Assembly (NCBI GenBank): GCA_039707655.1
Contig: CM077664.1
Coordinates: forward strand, 24,788,781 to 24,852,780
Length of the DNA: 64,000 nt
Reading direction: 5' to 3'
Source: Elymus sibiricus
Lineage: Eukaryota > Streptophyta > Magnoliopsida > Poales > Poaceae
Part shown: positions 21,067-32,400 of the stretch, piece by piece
Layout: the number at the start of each line of letters is the position of its first letter
How positions within the stretch are numbered: the stretch's first letter is position 1
Translations under genes and position numbers: made by a program
The notes under the pieces: generated by a model
Told to the model about the DNA's origin: nothing
Seen by the model: the letters and a program-made list of their open reading frames with translations, nothing else
Databases searched by the model: none

Positions 21067-21478
21067 AGGTAATTATAGTGTCCACCAAACATCCAACAAC
21101 GCGACACAACAACATTCGGGTAGTGTCACCCGGGAGTTTAACACAAATGTATATCAACCTTTCACTAAGAACCATACTATACATACAATACTTTTATTGC
21201 GATTTTGGTAGGACAATTTCTGCCCACACCATCCATGAATAAATCAAAGTACATCGGAACCATTAGATTGACTATCGTATGAAAATTATACTTCCTCCAT
21301 CTACTTTACGGAGCCTAGGAGAGTTTAAAAGGATGAAATGGCCCTATAATTTTGAAAAAACTGAACGAATTTCACATGCCCAATTAACACACGCTTGCTT
21401 TGCATGTCACGAAATTTATCTTTTCATTATCCGGGTTAATTAGAAACCACCAAATGCATCTCAATATTATGCATCTCT

Positions 21479-21720
21479 CCCAATAATTATGCTCAGTATG
21501 CATGCATCTTCCTTATTATGTTGTCACACTGAACCAAATTTTAGAAGGCCTAGATCCAGTCTCAATTCCTATCCAAATTAACTTTTTTCCCAATAATTAT
21601 GCTCAGTATGCATGCATCTTCCTTATTATGCTGTCACACTGAACTAAATTTTAGCAGGCTTGGATCCCAGTCTCAATTCCTTTCCAAATTAGCTTTTTTT
21701 AGCAGGTTGAATCCCCGTCT
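21479..21720. repeat. 110-bp tandem duplication
   Basis: Two copies of a 110-bp unit starting CCCAATAATTATGCTCAG (21479 and 21589), followed by further partial copies of CTCAATTCCTTTCCAAATTA. In unit B the Copia element inserted into the second copy. Confidence 0.8.
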
Positions 21721-21964
21721 CAATTCCTTTCCAAATTAGCTTTCTTATTTCCCGTCTCAATGCACTGCTTTCCTTATTATCCAGTCTCAGTTTCCTTCTC
21801 AAATCCTTTGATTCAGCGTGGACTGCTTTCCTTAATATCCGATCTCAATTCCATCTCAAAGCCTTTCCTTATTTCTCTCGCTGCACGTCGCATTGTCGAC
21901 TGAAATCCTATATAAATTAGGAGGACTGAATATAAGAAGGCGAGGTGGGACTATTCTAAAAAAT

Positions 21965-22030
21965 TCTGATAGCTCAGTTGGTAGCACAGTAGTTATATGA
22001 CAGGGAGGTTGCGGTTTGATTTGCAGCACC
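21965..22030 (+). other. tRNA-like sequence or SINE head (degenerate)
   Basis: Contains a perfect box A (TAGCTCAGTTGG, 21970-21981) and, 31 bp later, a degenerate box B (GGTTTGATTTG, 22013-22023), ending GCAGCACC. The acceptor and anticodon arms do not pair well, so a functional tRNA is unlikely; a tRNA pseudogene or the Pol III head of a SINE is more plausible. Confidence 0.4.
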
Positions 22031-22639
22031 GGTGAATATATTTTGTCCCGGCCTTTTACCCCTTATATGGGCCGTCTTCCTTGGGCTAGAGTTGCCTAGA
22101 CGAACAATTGCATGGGCCGGCTTTGTTGGGCTCGGGTTGCCCCTACGTTTTACGTTTTAGTGCGATCGTATAGGCAGAACTATCCACTTAAAAAGAGGGA
22201 CCACGGGTTCAATTATCAAAGAACACAGGGACTTTTTTGCAAAAATGCCATGAAGGTGAAAGGGCAGAAGCACTCCGTGCTTTATTAGTTGGTAAAGATT
22301 ATTACTTTTGAATTTTTTTTCACAAAATTGAAGTACCAAAAAATGTTCCCTTTTTCGAATTTGTTATTCACAGATTTAAGAAATGTTTTTGTTTCGATAA
22401 AAAAAATTAATTTTTTTAAAGAAATATCTGGTTTGCAATTTGTGGTCAATATTTTCATCAATTGATGGGAATTTGTGAACAATTTTTGAAAAAAAATTCA
22501 AGTTTGTAAAATTTTCATACACAATTTGAAATTCCAAATTATTGAAAAAATTCAAGAAATGATCAGGACATGAGAAAATGTTCATGTTGATTGATAATGA
22601 CAGAAATTCCAAATTACAAAAATATTTAAATTAGGAAAA

Positions 22640-23668
22640 ACTACATGCTCACGGATGCGCCCATCTGGCCTAGTGTGGCAAACTGGTGTCAACTGGTTGT
22701 TGTTTTTGGATTATGGATAAATGGCCTCAACTTTTGCAAGCAGCTGGGCATGCCCATGGTAGGTATCCATGCCAGATTGAAAGAATTCCGACACCGTTTG
22801 CACGTTCTGACAAGTCCGGCCATTTATTGGCCTTTTTTCACCGAAAAGACTCCAGAAATGCAAAACTTTTCGAAAACCTAAACAATTAAGCATGGTGCCT
22901 TGAATTGGTCATAGTGCCATGGAAAAAATTGGGTTCATTTGAAAGAAGTCGAGAAACAACGTGCTCTCACACAGAGCCTTCTAGCCTACCCGAACACCCT
23001 ACGTTCAACATGGTTATTTTTGGACATCCTTAAAATGACCCTAACTTTTGCAAACAGGTGGCAATTCCCATGGTAGTCATCTATGTCAAGTTTGAACGAT
23101 TTCCGACACCGTATGCAAGTTGCGACACGTCCAACCCTTTATCGACCTTTTTTGACCGAAAAAACTCCAGAAATTGCAAATTTTGTCGAAAAACAAAACA
23201 ACTTGGCATGGTGCCTGGAATTGGTCGTAAAAGGCCATGATAAAAATGGGGGCATTTCAAGGATGTCGAAAATCAACGTGCTCTCAGGCGGGCCCTTCTA
23301 GCCTAGTCAAACACCATGTGTTGAACATGGTGTTTTTGTGGACGTTCCTAAAAATGAGTCCAATGTTTGCCATCAGGTGGGCATGCCCATGGTAGGCATC
23401 CATACAAGGTTTGAACGACTTCCGACACTATGTGCAATTGCGACACGTCCGGCCATTTATTGGCCTTTTTTGACCAAGAAAACTCTAGAAAATGCAAAAA
23501 TTGTCGAAAACCCAAACAACTTGGCATGATGCTTTTGAATTGTCTTAAAAGGCCTTCAAGGATGTCGATAAACAACTTGCTCTCAGACGGAACCTTCGGG
23601 CCTACTCGAACACCCTCCGTTGAACATGGTATATTTTTGAACATTTTTGAAATGACCTCAACTTAAAA
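22640..23668. repeat. Tandem array of about three 316-bp units
   Basis: The landmark CAGGTGGGCATGCCCATGG and variants occur at 22741, 23056 and 23374, giving spacings of 315 and 318 bp. Each unit also carries TTCCGACACC, GGCCATTTATTGGCC-like and ACATGGT..TTTTGGAC landmarks in the same order. The copies have diverged visibly. I do not assign it to a named satellite. Confidence 0.85.
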
Positions 23669-24557
23669 CGGTTATTCTGGTATTCCAAAAAATATTTCAA
23701 TTTTTTGAACAAGTTTCAAAAGGAATAATAATGTTTTAAAAGGAGAAAAATGAATTAACGGAAAAAGAGAAGAAAAACGAAAAAATAGAAAGAAAAAAAG
23801 CTTAGGCGTTTGCCCAACTAGGCGACGACATCGCTCCCGTTGGGCACCTATTGGCCCGGCCCAAGCTCTCGCGGATTTGAAAAAATTCAACGATACTAAA
23901 AATGTCCCTATTTTCAAAATTTGTTCACAAGTTCAGTAAATGTTCCCTTTCTTCAAAGTTGTTCAAAAACTCAAAAAAATTCGGAGAATGTCAAATATTG
24001 TTTGCGCTTTCAAGTTTTCAGAATTTGAAACATACTCATGTTCGTATTTTTGTTCCGGGAAATGAAAAATATTCCTATTCATCTTTTTTTTGGAATTTAA
24101 AAAATATTCATGTTCGTACTTTTGTTCCAGGAAATTGTACACAAATGAAAAAAGTTCCGGGAAATGCATAAAAAACTTAGTCTCAAGTTTTTGTTCATAT
24201 TTTCTATTGTTTTGAAATTCCAAATTAGATTGTGTTTGTCAAAAAAGTTTGATTTTTTTTTACAAACGTTCGTGTTAAAAAAGTTTCCTTGCTCTTTTTA
24301 AAAAATGTTCGTGTTTTGACATACCAGGGAATTTTGAAAGACATAAACAATTTTTTTGAAATTTCTGTACTACTTTTTAAAATGTGAATTTGTATTTTTT
24401 TATTAGAAGCGAACATTTTTTAAATTTTCTGAACAAACCCCTGTGCATGGTGCCGTCTATTTGAGCAGCTCCCAGTTAGCGCTTTAAGTGCCGATTAGGA
24501 AGGTGGCGTTCGCGCATATGCTGGCGGAGTGCGGTCCAATATTGCACAAGCTCGGTT

Positions 24558-27500
24558 TGTAACAGCCCCTTGTAATGAGCTACAGTGATCACCCTCTGAT
24601 AATGCCAAGTCATCAAGATTAACAAGTCATGATCATCCATGATCATATCTCATTTCAAATTTCAACTCCAATTGAAATTCAAATTGCAAGTGAAAAATAA
24701 AGTTGCATAAAATTTGCTGGAAAAATGTTCATCATGTTGGAAATATTCCATAAATTTTATGTTTAGGAAAACAACATCACCATCAACTGAAAATGAGCCC
24801 TACCCCTTTAAAGAGTACTATTACAGCACTTTTAAATGCCAAATCATTCATGAGAAATTCAAAAGAAACCAGTTATTCACCAAACCTTTTTATGGCAGTA
24901 CTAGATATTGCATAGAAATTATGTGGCACAATCTCATATTTTACAAAAATCATTTAGGGGCCTAACTATTTGCAAAACAGAAATAAAAATAGAAAACAAA
25001 AAAAGAAAAAGTAAAATGGAAAGGACCTACTGTGTACCTGGGCTTCCAGTGCACAGTGCAGCCTGGCCCGGCCCACCGCGGCCTTTTCTTCCTCCTCCCG
25101 CCCTCTCCCCCCGCGCTGTCGGCCACGCCCGCTGACATGCCACCGATGCCGCACGCGTCGTCCATCCGCCGAGGTGAGGAGGTGGATAAGCTCCCCGCGG
25201 CCCCTGGAAACCCTAGCCACCCCCATTTTCCCCCATGTCCTCTCCCTCGCTCGCTCTCTTCCTCGCCCGAGAGCTCCCATCGCCGCCGCCGTCGATCCCG
25301 CAGCTACCAGCCACTCCACGCCTCCCCGCCATGTCGTAGAGGATCCCCGTCGTCCGACGCCACCAGCTGGAGTCGGGAGCCTCTACATTGAGCTCCTCGA
25401 GCTCGTCTTCCTCCTCGGGTCGCCGGCGTTCGTCGACGATTCCGGCGCCACCGAGCCCTCCCCGCGCCCACTAAGCTCACCTGCAGGCTCCCTGTAAGCC
25501 CGCGCTCCCTTCCCCTCTCTTCCCGGCGTGGATTCGTCCTCGTAGCCGTCCCCAGCAACCTCATTGGAGCTCGTCTCCGTCGCATAGCTCGTCGCCGTCG
25601 TTGTAGTCGCTGCCATGGCCGTCCGAGCACATAGACATGCTCAGCTCCTTCCCGCGAACCCAACGCTCACCCGCGCGTGCTTCCTCGTGCCCGACATCGC
25701 CGGATCCACCCACGGCCGAAGTCCGGCGTCCGCTGCGGTGTCACTGACGGTGCTGACTAGGCAGCCCAGTGTCACTGACGTGTGGGCCCCGCGTGTAATT
25801 AAACTAATTTGAATTTAAAAGTTAAACTGATAATTAGTCTGAGTCGCTGACAGTAGGTCCCACCTGTTAATTAACCTAATTAACTAAAATTAAACTATGT
25901 TTAGTTAAATCAGTCACTGACCAGTGGGACCCATTGGTCAGGTTTGACTGATCAGCTGGTCTGTTGACTGCTGATGTCACTATGATGTCATGATGATGTC
26001 ACAGAACACTGTTTTGGATAATTCAAATTAAATAATTTCAGAAATTCCAGAAAATGATTAAAACTTTGAAAAATCATATAAAATAAACCGTAACTCGGAT
26101 GAAAATAATTTATATATGAAAAACGATCAGAAAAATATGACAATTCCAAATATCGTACCCACATACCTATCACACCCCTCTAACATACTGAACATGGAAC
26201 TTTTTGCCCGTTTTCGATAAATGAATAGTGCCTGACTTTGGTAAAATAAATCCAAATAAATTCCTAAATCATTTAAAATAATTAGAGAGGCAATATATCA
26301 CACCTGCATATCATTTAGGCATGTCATGCATAGTGATTGCATTTGTTGCCATGTATTTATTGTTTCTTCCCCCTCCTTCTCCCCCGATAGACCCCGAGAC
26401 TGACGACGACACTGCTGCATACGACTACGTCGCCGATGAGCAGATCCCTTCAGCAGAGCTTCCAGGCAAGCAAACCGTCCTTGATCATCCAGATACCGCC
26501 TATTCTTTCCCTCTTATGCTTGCATTAGAACTGCTACCGTTGATATTCCGGCAACTCATATTCTGATGCATAGCCTGATTTTGTAACTATTGTTGATACC
26601 TTTCCTGTTATCCTAATTGCTTAGTATAGGTTGGTCAGAGCCCCACCTGTTGGCTCTACACCCTTGTCCATGTTGCTATGCTACATTCGGGTCGTGATCC
26701 CCGTTGGTGGTGATCACGAGGGTGCTCACACATTTACTTTCATTTTATTATTGGGGAACTGAAGGGCTGGCGGTACCATCCAGTAGAGATGGACCTGAGT
26801 CCCGCCAGCTCCCGTTGTTAAAGACGGGTCGGCTCCAAGAGCATCCGCGAGCCGTGTGTTATCAAGTCGGAGCGACAGGGATCATGTTCGTCTCCGCGAG
26901 GTTCTAAATACGGCTAATGGATTTGGGTATTTGATCTGAGTGGGTCGTTGGCCCTATACGCACTACCACCACGTGGGATAATGGTTATGGGACCCTCTAC
27001 GTCGTATGTATCAGCCGAAAGCTCTTCAGACGTCACAGCTCAGAGATGCGGGCTGATTGCTGGGGTGGGCTGGTTACGTCACTTGTGCATACAGTGTCGC
27101 GCCTGGGCCCCGGCCAGTCTCGCAACGTGCAGGAGTGCTGAGGGCAATGGGCCTAAGACCCCTTCGCACTTAGGATTTAGACCGGCATGTTGACCTCTCT
27201 GCTGAGCCTAGGTAGGACTGCGTCGTGTCGATTACCCGAGGCCGGGCATTACCCAGCAAGTGTGTCCGGCCAGATGTGATCGAGCGTGTTGGGTAACAGT
27301 AGTGCACCCCTGCAGGGAAGTTATCTATTCGAATAGCTGTGTACACGGTAACAGGACGCTCAGAGTTGTATCCTGATCTGCTACAACTACAAATGGATAC
27401 TATTACACTGTTAAACTAATACTACTGCTCTCGGGATCACTTTCTCGCAGGGTGGTCGAGGAAGGATCCCAGGACATTACTAAAATATGATTGATGATAT

Positions 27501-28088
27501 ATTATCTTGCTCTACTCTCTTCTGATGCTGCAAGAAATGCTTCAAGATGCTAATCTTCGTTAGGCTAGGCCTCTCCCCTCTATTCCGGCATTTCTACAGT
27601 TTAGTCCAAAGATATAGCCCCATTCCTTTGATACCGATGCATTCTTAGTATAGTTCTGATGTCAGTCTTGCGAGTACTTTGGATGAGTACTCACGGTTGC
27701 TTTGCTATTTATTTTTTCCATACCCGATTGTTGCGATCAGACGACGGAGCCCAGGAGCAGGAGATCCCCGGAGGCACCTACTACTACGTTGAGCCCGCCG
27801 ACCAGGAGTAGTTCGGAGGCCCTAGGCAGGAGGCCTTCGCCTTTTCGATCAGTGTCGCTGTTTGTGCTAGTCTTCTTAAGGCAAACTTGACTAACTATGT
27901 CTGTACCCAGATATTATTTGTGTGTATGACTTATTTATTCGGGTCCTCGTGACCCCTGGTTTGTAATATGAAGATTTATGTTTAAATTTGAGTTTAGAGT
28001 TGTGTTGTGATATCTTCCCGTGAGTCTCTGATCTCGAGCATTCACGTTTGCATGTATGATTAGTGCACGGTCGAGCAGGGGCGTCACA
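24558..28088 (+). repeat. 5' LTR of the Gypsy element (3531 bp)
   Basis: Starts TGTAACAGCCCC and ends GGGCGTCACA. Collinear with the 3' LTR, except that 260 bp present there (34701-34960) are replaced here by 7 bp (25740-25746). A GC-rich tract 25030-25740 resembles a transcribed leader. Confidence 0.9.
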
Positions 28089-28091
28089 AGT

Positions 28092-28103
28092 TGGTATCAG
28101 AGC
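28092..28103 (+). other. Primer-binding site
   Basis: TGGTATCAGAGC, three bases after the 5' LTR, is complementary to the 3' end of plant initiator tRNA-Met, the usual primer for these elements. Confidence 0.9.
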
Positions 28104-28422
28104 CGACTGCCTGTAGGAAGCCCCCTTCCAATTCCTTGGTCGAAGTTGAGTCTAGTCTTTGAAAAACTATTTTACTAACATGGCTGTGTGGCTTACGGGA
28201 CCACGTCGCCAATGGGTGGTATTAGGATCTTTTATTCCTCTTCTATACTCTGGGATTCTGATCTCTCTTCTATTCGGGTTAAAAATTTACTAACTCTGAC
28301 TCTAGGTTCTCGTGATCATGTCCACCCGGAGCTTTGATTATCTGCAAATTGCTTTCCTAAAATGCACGATGCAAGAATTCACTCACTGTCATTTGACAAT
28401 CTTGAAATTTCCTTTGTTTCAG

Positions 28423-28947
28423 ATGGATCGCTTGTTTCCGCCGCGCCCTGCGACGCAGCTTGTACTTCGGACTTGGGCTCGTGATGCGACTGGTTTTCCA
28501 GCTATCCTGATCGCCCTCCTGACCAGACTGGGCTACCGTTGGTACCCCGAGTACATGGTTTACGAGGATTTCCGCGCGATCAACCAGGAGCAGTATCATG
28601 CCGATGTTCGTATCTTTGATCAGCGGAACGACTCCGTCACTGAGTTGCACACTTTTCACGGTATCGGCGTGACGATTGATATGGCAGTCCATGACGCTGC
28701 CCATTCTGCTATTGCACGTCTTCGTGGCGAGCATAGTCGCTTGGATGACTCCGAGTTTCGATACATCCCGTATGCCCCTGCTGGAGATGATACCGGATAC
28801 TACACAGCTATCTGTGCCCCTTTCGAGCGACGTCGATATGACCCGCGGGTTTTGATTCAGTGCACTCAGGCTCTGGATCGCACTGCCCGGGCTCTTGCCG
28901 TCGAGTTGTTTGCCACTCAAGCACGTCTCTACGATGCTATGACATAG
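28423..28947 (+). CDS. Extra ORF between PBS and gag, function unknown
   Basis: A 174-codon frame begins MDRLFPPRPATQLVLRTWAR just after a good 3' splice site (TTTGTTTCAG), so a leader intron is likely. It ends at TAG 28945-28947, after which the same frame continues readable (QLLPAVHAGIHPEYILYP if that codon were CAG), so the original protein was longer. It contains aromatic and Asp-rich stretches such as GYRWYPEYMVYEDFR and no zinc knuckle or protease motif. Similar proteins precede gag in some large Triticeae Gypsy elements; I know of no assigned role. It is upstream of and separate from gag. Confidence 0.55.
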   Translation: MDRLFPPRPATQLVLRTWARDATGFPAILIALLTRLGYRWYPEYMVYEDFRAINQEQYHADVRIFDQRNDSVTELHTFHGIGVTIDMAVHDAAHSAIARLRGEHSRLDDSEFRYIPYAPAGDDTGYYTAICAPFERRRYDPRVLIQCTQALDRTARALAVELFATQARLYDAMT

Positions 28948-29441
28948 TTGCTACCAGCTGTTCATGCAGGGATACATCCAGAGTACATCCTTTACCCGCG
29001 CAGGACTCAGATGCCTACAGGTATCGATTGGCCTGCTGTTGGAGGTCACACACCCGCACGTTGACCTCTTCTTCCAGTTCGAGATCGAGTTCTGCATCAG
29101 AGTAGTCACGGAGCGCAGGACTTTCCTGCCGTGAGCACTCGTCGTCAGCACCTACAGTTACCTGGTTTCAGTGGTTTTCCCCGACGTTGATGTAGCCTTT
29201 GCTATGTCCCGTTGTTGTATTCCTCACCGCGTGCCTGCGCGCCGCCTAGTATGTCTAGCTGTTAATTTTCCGAACCTATGCTGTCCGCGTGTAACCGACT
29301 CTGTGTATGGATCTGTATGTCTTAATTGACTACTGATATGTACCTATTGCACTACTTATTCATTGTCGTGTTACATCATGTTTGTCTCTAAACACTTGCA
29401 GTTGTTTTTACCAAATTACCCCCTGTTAAATCTTTAGCAGG

Positions 29442-32400
29442 ATGGTTAGACCAGGTGGTCGTGGTCGTGGTCGTGGCCGTGCTCCCGAGCAGCCACCACC
29501 GCCAGACTATATGGCAGCTATGATGTAGCAATTCGAGCTGAACCGCCAGTTCATGGTTGGGATCATGGCTCAGTTTCCGCACCAGAACTAGAATGCTCAG
29601 AATCCGCAACCTGCTCCAATAACTCTGCAGGAGTTTGTGCGTCTCAGCCCTACTGTTTTCCGCAACTCTGAACAGCCACTGGATGCCGATGACTGGCTTC
29701 GCGACATCACCTACGAGATGGAGTCTGCCAATGTCGCCCCCGCCAACCTTGTCACCTTCGCGTCCAACTTCTTGAAGGGTGCCGCTGCTCAATGGTGGTA
29801 CACCCATAGGAGTTCATTACCTGTTGGGACGTCGTTACCTGGATCGAGTTTTAGACTGCTTTCCGTGCCCGTTACATTCCTCAGGGAATCATGGTCCGGA
29901 AGAAAAGAGAGTTTCGCAACCTCACCCAGGGCAGTAAGACTGTCGAAGCTTATCAGCGGGAATTCCTTAACCTGTCCCGCTATGCTGAAGAAGACATTGC
30001 CATAGATGCTCGCAGATAGGAGAAATTCCGTGATGGACTCCACCCAGACCTCAAGCTTGCACTTGCTGTTCATGACTTCGCCGACTTCGCCACCCTGGTG
30101 AATAAGGCTATCCAGGTTGAGACCGCTCAGATGGAGCACAAGGAGTCACAGAAGCGTCAACGTGACCTTGGCTCATCTTCGAGCTCATGACAAAGGCGTA
30201 AAATCTGGATTCCCAACAGCATGTATCGTCCAACTACCCCTGCGCTAAGGCCTTCTTATGCGGCACCTCGTCTGCCTCCTCCACCACCGAGGCAGCCAAG
30301 AGCTCAAGCTGCTCCACCACGTGCTGCTCCTCTTCGTCCTGAAGATGGTCTGTGTTTCAAGTGTCGCCGCCCAGGTCACCTTGCCAAAGACTGCCGCCAA
30401 AGTCAGAATCAGTTGGCACTTCCTCCTACTGGCCGTGGAAATGGCCGGGGCAACAACCAGACCCGCAACTATAATACTGGGTCTTCTGCTTATGGACGTG
30501 GACAGGCTTACCACGTCGATATTGAAGAAGTTCAGGATCAGCCTGAAACTGTGATGGGTACCCTTCTCGTTAACTCAGTACCCGCTTCTGTTTTATTTGA
30601 TTCAGGAGCATCACATTCATTTGTCTCTGGAGCATTTGCATTCATGCATGGCATACAATATGAAAAGATGCATACTCCATTAGTCGTTAAAACTCCCGGG
30701 GCCCATTGTCATGCTAACATGATCGCACCTAACGTCACCGTCGAGATTGAAGGATTAGAGTTCCTTGTCTCCCCCATCGTTCTAAAGTCTTCCACCATAG
30801 ACCTCATTCTGGGAATGGATTGGTTGAAAGCTCACATTGCTTCGATCAATTGTGCCACCAAAGTCGTCCAACTCCTTCACCCCTCCGACGAGATAGTGAA
30901 CTACACCGCCCGAGTTATCCCAAATGCCGAAGCTCAGATATATGCTCTGAATGCTTTGAACGCTTCACCTCTTGAGGGAATTGAGAACGTTCCAGTCGTT
31001 CGCGAATTTCTGGATGTCTTTCCAGAAGAACTACTAGGAATACCCCCTGTTAGAGCCGTTGAATTCGTCATCGACTTGAAACCAGGCACCACTCCTATTG
31101 CTAAACGTCCCTATAAGATGCCGCCACATGAACTGCTTGAGCTTAAGGAGGAAATCGACAAATCACTTCGTAAAGGCTTCATTCGTCCAAGTTCCTCTGC
31201 TTGGGGAGCACCTTCTCTCTTTGTTAAGAAGAAGGATGGAACGAACCGATTGGTCCAGGACTATCGGCCTATCTTGGTCATGTGATTTCCAAAGATGGCA
31301 TTGTTGTTAACCCAGAATGAGTTCAGGCTATTCTTGACTGGACTCCTCCGCAGACTGTTAAGCAAGTCAGAAGTTTTCTCGGTCTCGCTAGCTATTGCCG
31401 CCGTTTCGTCGAGAACTTCTCCAAAATTGCTAAGCCACTGACTGATTTGCTTCAGAAAGGCAAGAAGTTTGAGTGGACGGAAAAGTGCCAAGAAAGTTTT
31501 CAGACACTTAAAGATAAGTTGACATCTGCCCCAGTGCTACCACCCCCAGATACTCGCAAAGACTTTGTGATATATTGCGACGCATCCCGTCAAGGATTAG
31601 GCTGTGTCCTAATGCAAGAGCGCAAAGTGATTGCTTATGGCTCTCGTCAGTTGCGTCCTCACGAAGATAAGTATCCAACACATGATCTTGAGTTAGCAGC
31701 AGTTATCTATGCTCTGAAGCTGTGGCGACATTACCTTCTCGGTAATCGTTGCGAGATATACACGGACCACCAAAGTCTGAAATATTTGTATACCCAACCA
31801 GATTTGAACCTCCGTCAACAAAGATGGCTCGAGACAATAGCTGACTATGACATGGATATTTCCGATACCCCAGGCAAGGCTAATGTAATGGCCAATGCTT
31901 TGAGTCGTAAGTCTTATTGCAACAACCTCACGGTTCAGCAAGCACAACCCCTTCTTTATGAAGAACTTCGCAAGTTGAACCTTCACATTGTTCCTCGAGG
32001 TTATCTCAGTACCCTGGTTGTTGAACCGGACCTCGAGTGCAACATCAAGACAAGGCAGAAATATGACTCTGAAGTCGAGAAGATTAAGAAATACCTCTCC
32101 AAGGGAAATTCTTCATTCTACCATGTTGATGATGATGGTGACTTGTTCTTCAAAGGCCGCCTAGTGGTCCCCAGAAAGCACAATCTGGACTCTCGTTCGG
32201 ATGTTATGAAAGAAGCACATGATACACCTTTGTCAATTCAGCCCGATAGCACCAAGATGTACCAAGACATTCGACAGAGATACTGGTGGCCTGATATGAA
32301 GCGAGACATTGCTCGCTATGTTGCTGAGTGTGAAGTTTGCCGTCGCATCAAAGCAGAACATCAAAGGCCTGCTGGAACTCTGCAACCCCTTGCTATTCCT

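Larger units (their letters stand above)
18428..21478. other. Distal flank of unit A, no gene supported
   Basis: AT-rich noncoding DNA with a candidate Helitron 3' end (19309-19339), fragments repeated in the form CCTTGTAGCAAGAACG (19498-19580), an inverted-orientation candidate Helitron end at 21035, and a minus-strand tRNA-like patch near 20570-20620. No open frame with a recognisable domain was found. Confidence 0.5.
11254..21629. repeat. Segmental duplication unit A (NLR-containing)
   Basis: From 11254 the sequence is collinear with 39598-49683 (offset 28344 bp across the gene) and, from the NB-ARC region on, with 56369 to the window end (offset 44080 bp). Similarity is very high in exons and flanks alike, so this is a duplicated genomic block and not a retrocopy. 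The left edge cuts the PMD gene. The right edge is only where unit B is interrupted by the Copia insertion, so the true unit may be longer. A contains a 269-bp segment (16660-16928) absent from B and C. Confidence 0.95.
21630..24557. other. AT-rich intergenic DNA between unit A and the Gypsy element
   Basis: No gene is supported. It holds a tRNA-like sequence (21965-22030), AT-rich stretches with GAACATTTTT-type motifs (22290-22640 and 23670-24430), a three-copy tandem array (22640-23668) and an inverted partner of 20880-21029 at 23735-23890. Confidence 0.6.

Noticed and set aside
21965..22030. Functional tRNA gene
   Set aside because: Box A is good but box B is degenerate and the arms do not pair, so it was kept only as a tRNA-like sequence.
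25030..25740. Open frames in the GC-rich part of the Gypsy 5' LTR (and 33970-34970 in the 3' LTR)
   Set aside because: They lie within LTR sequence, differ between the two LTRs and resemble no known protein.
30245..30554. Alternative frames overlapping the Gypsy zinc-knuckle region
   Set aside because: The frame with the CCHC knuckle and protease motif is clearly the coding one; the others carry no motif.
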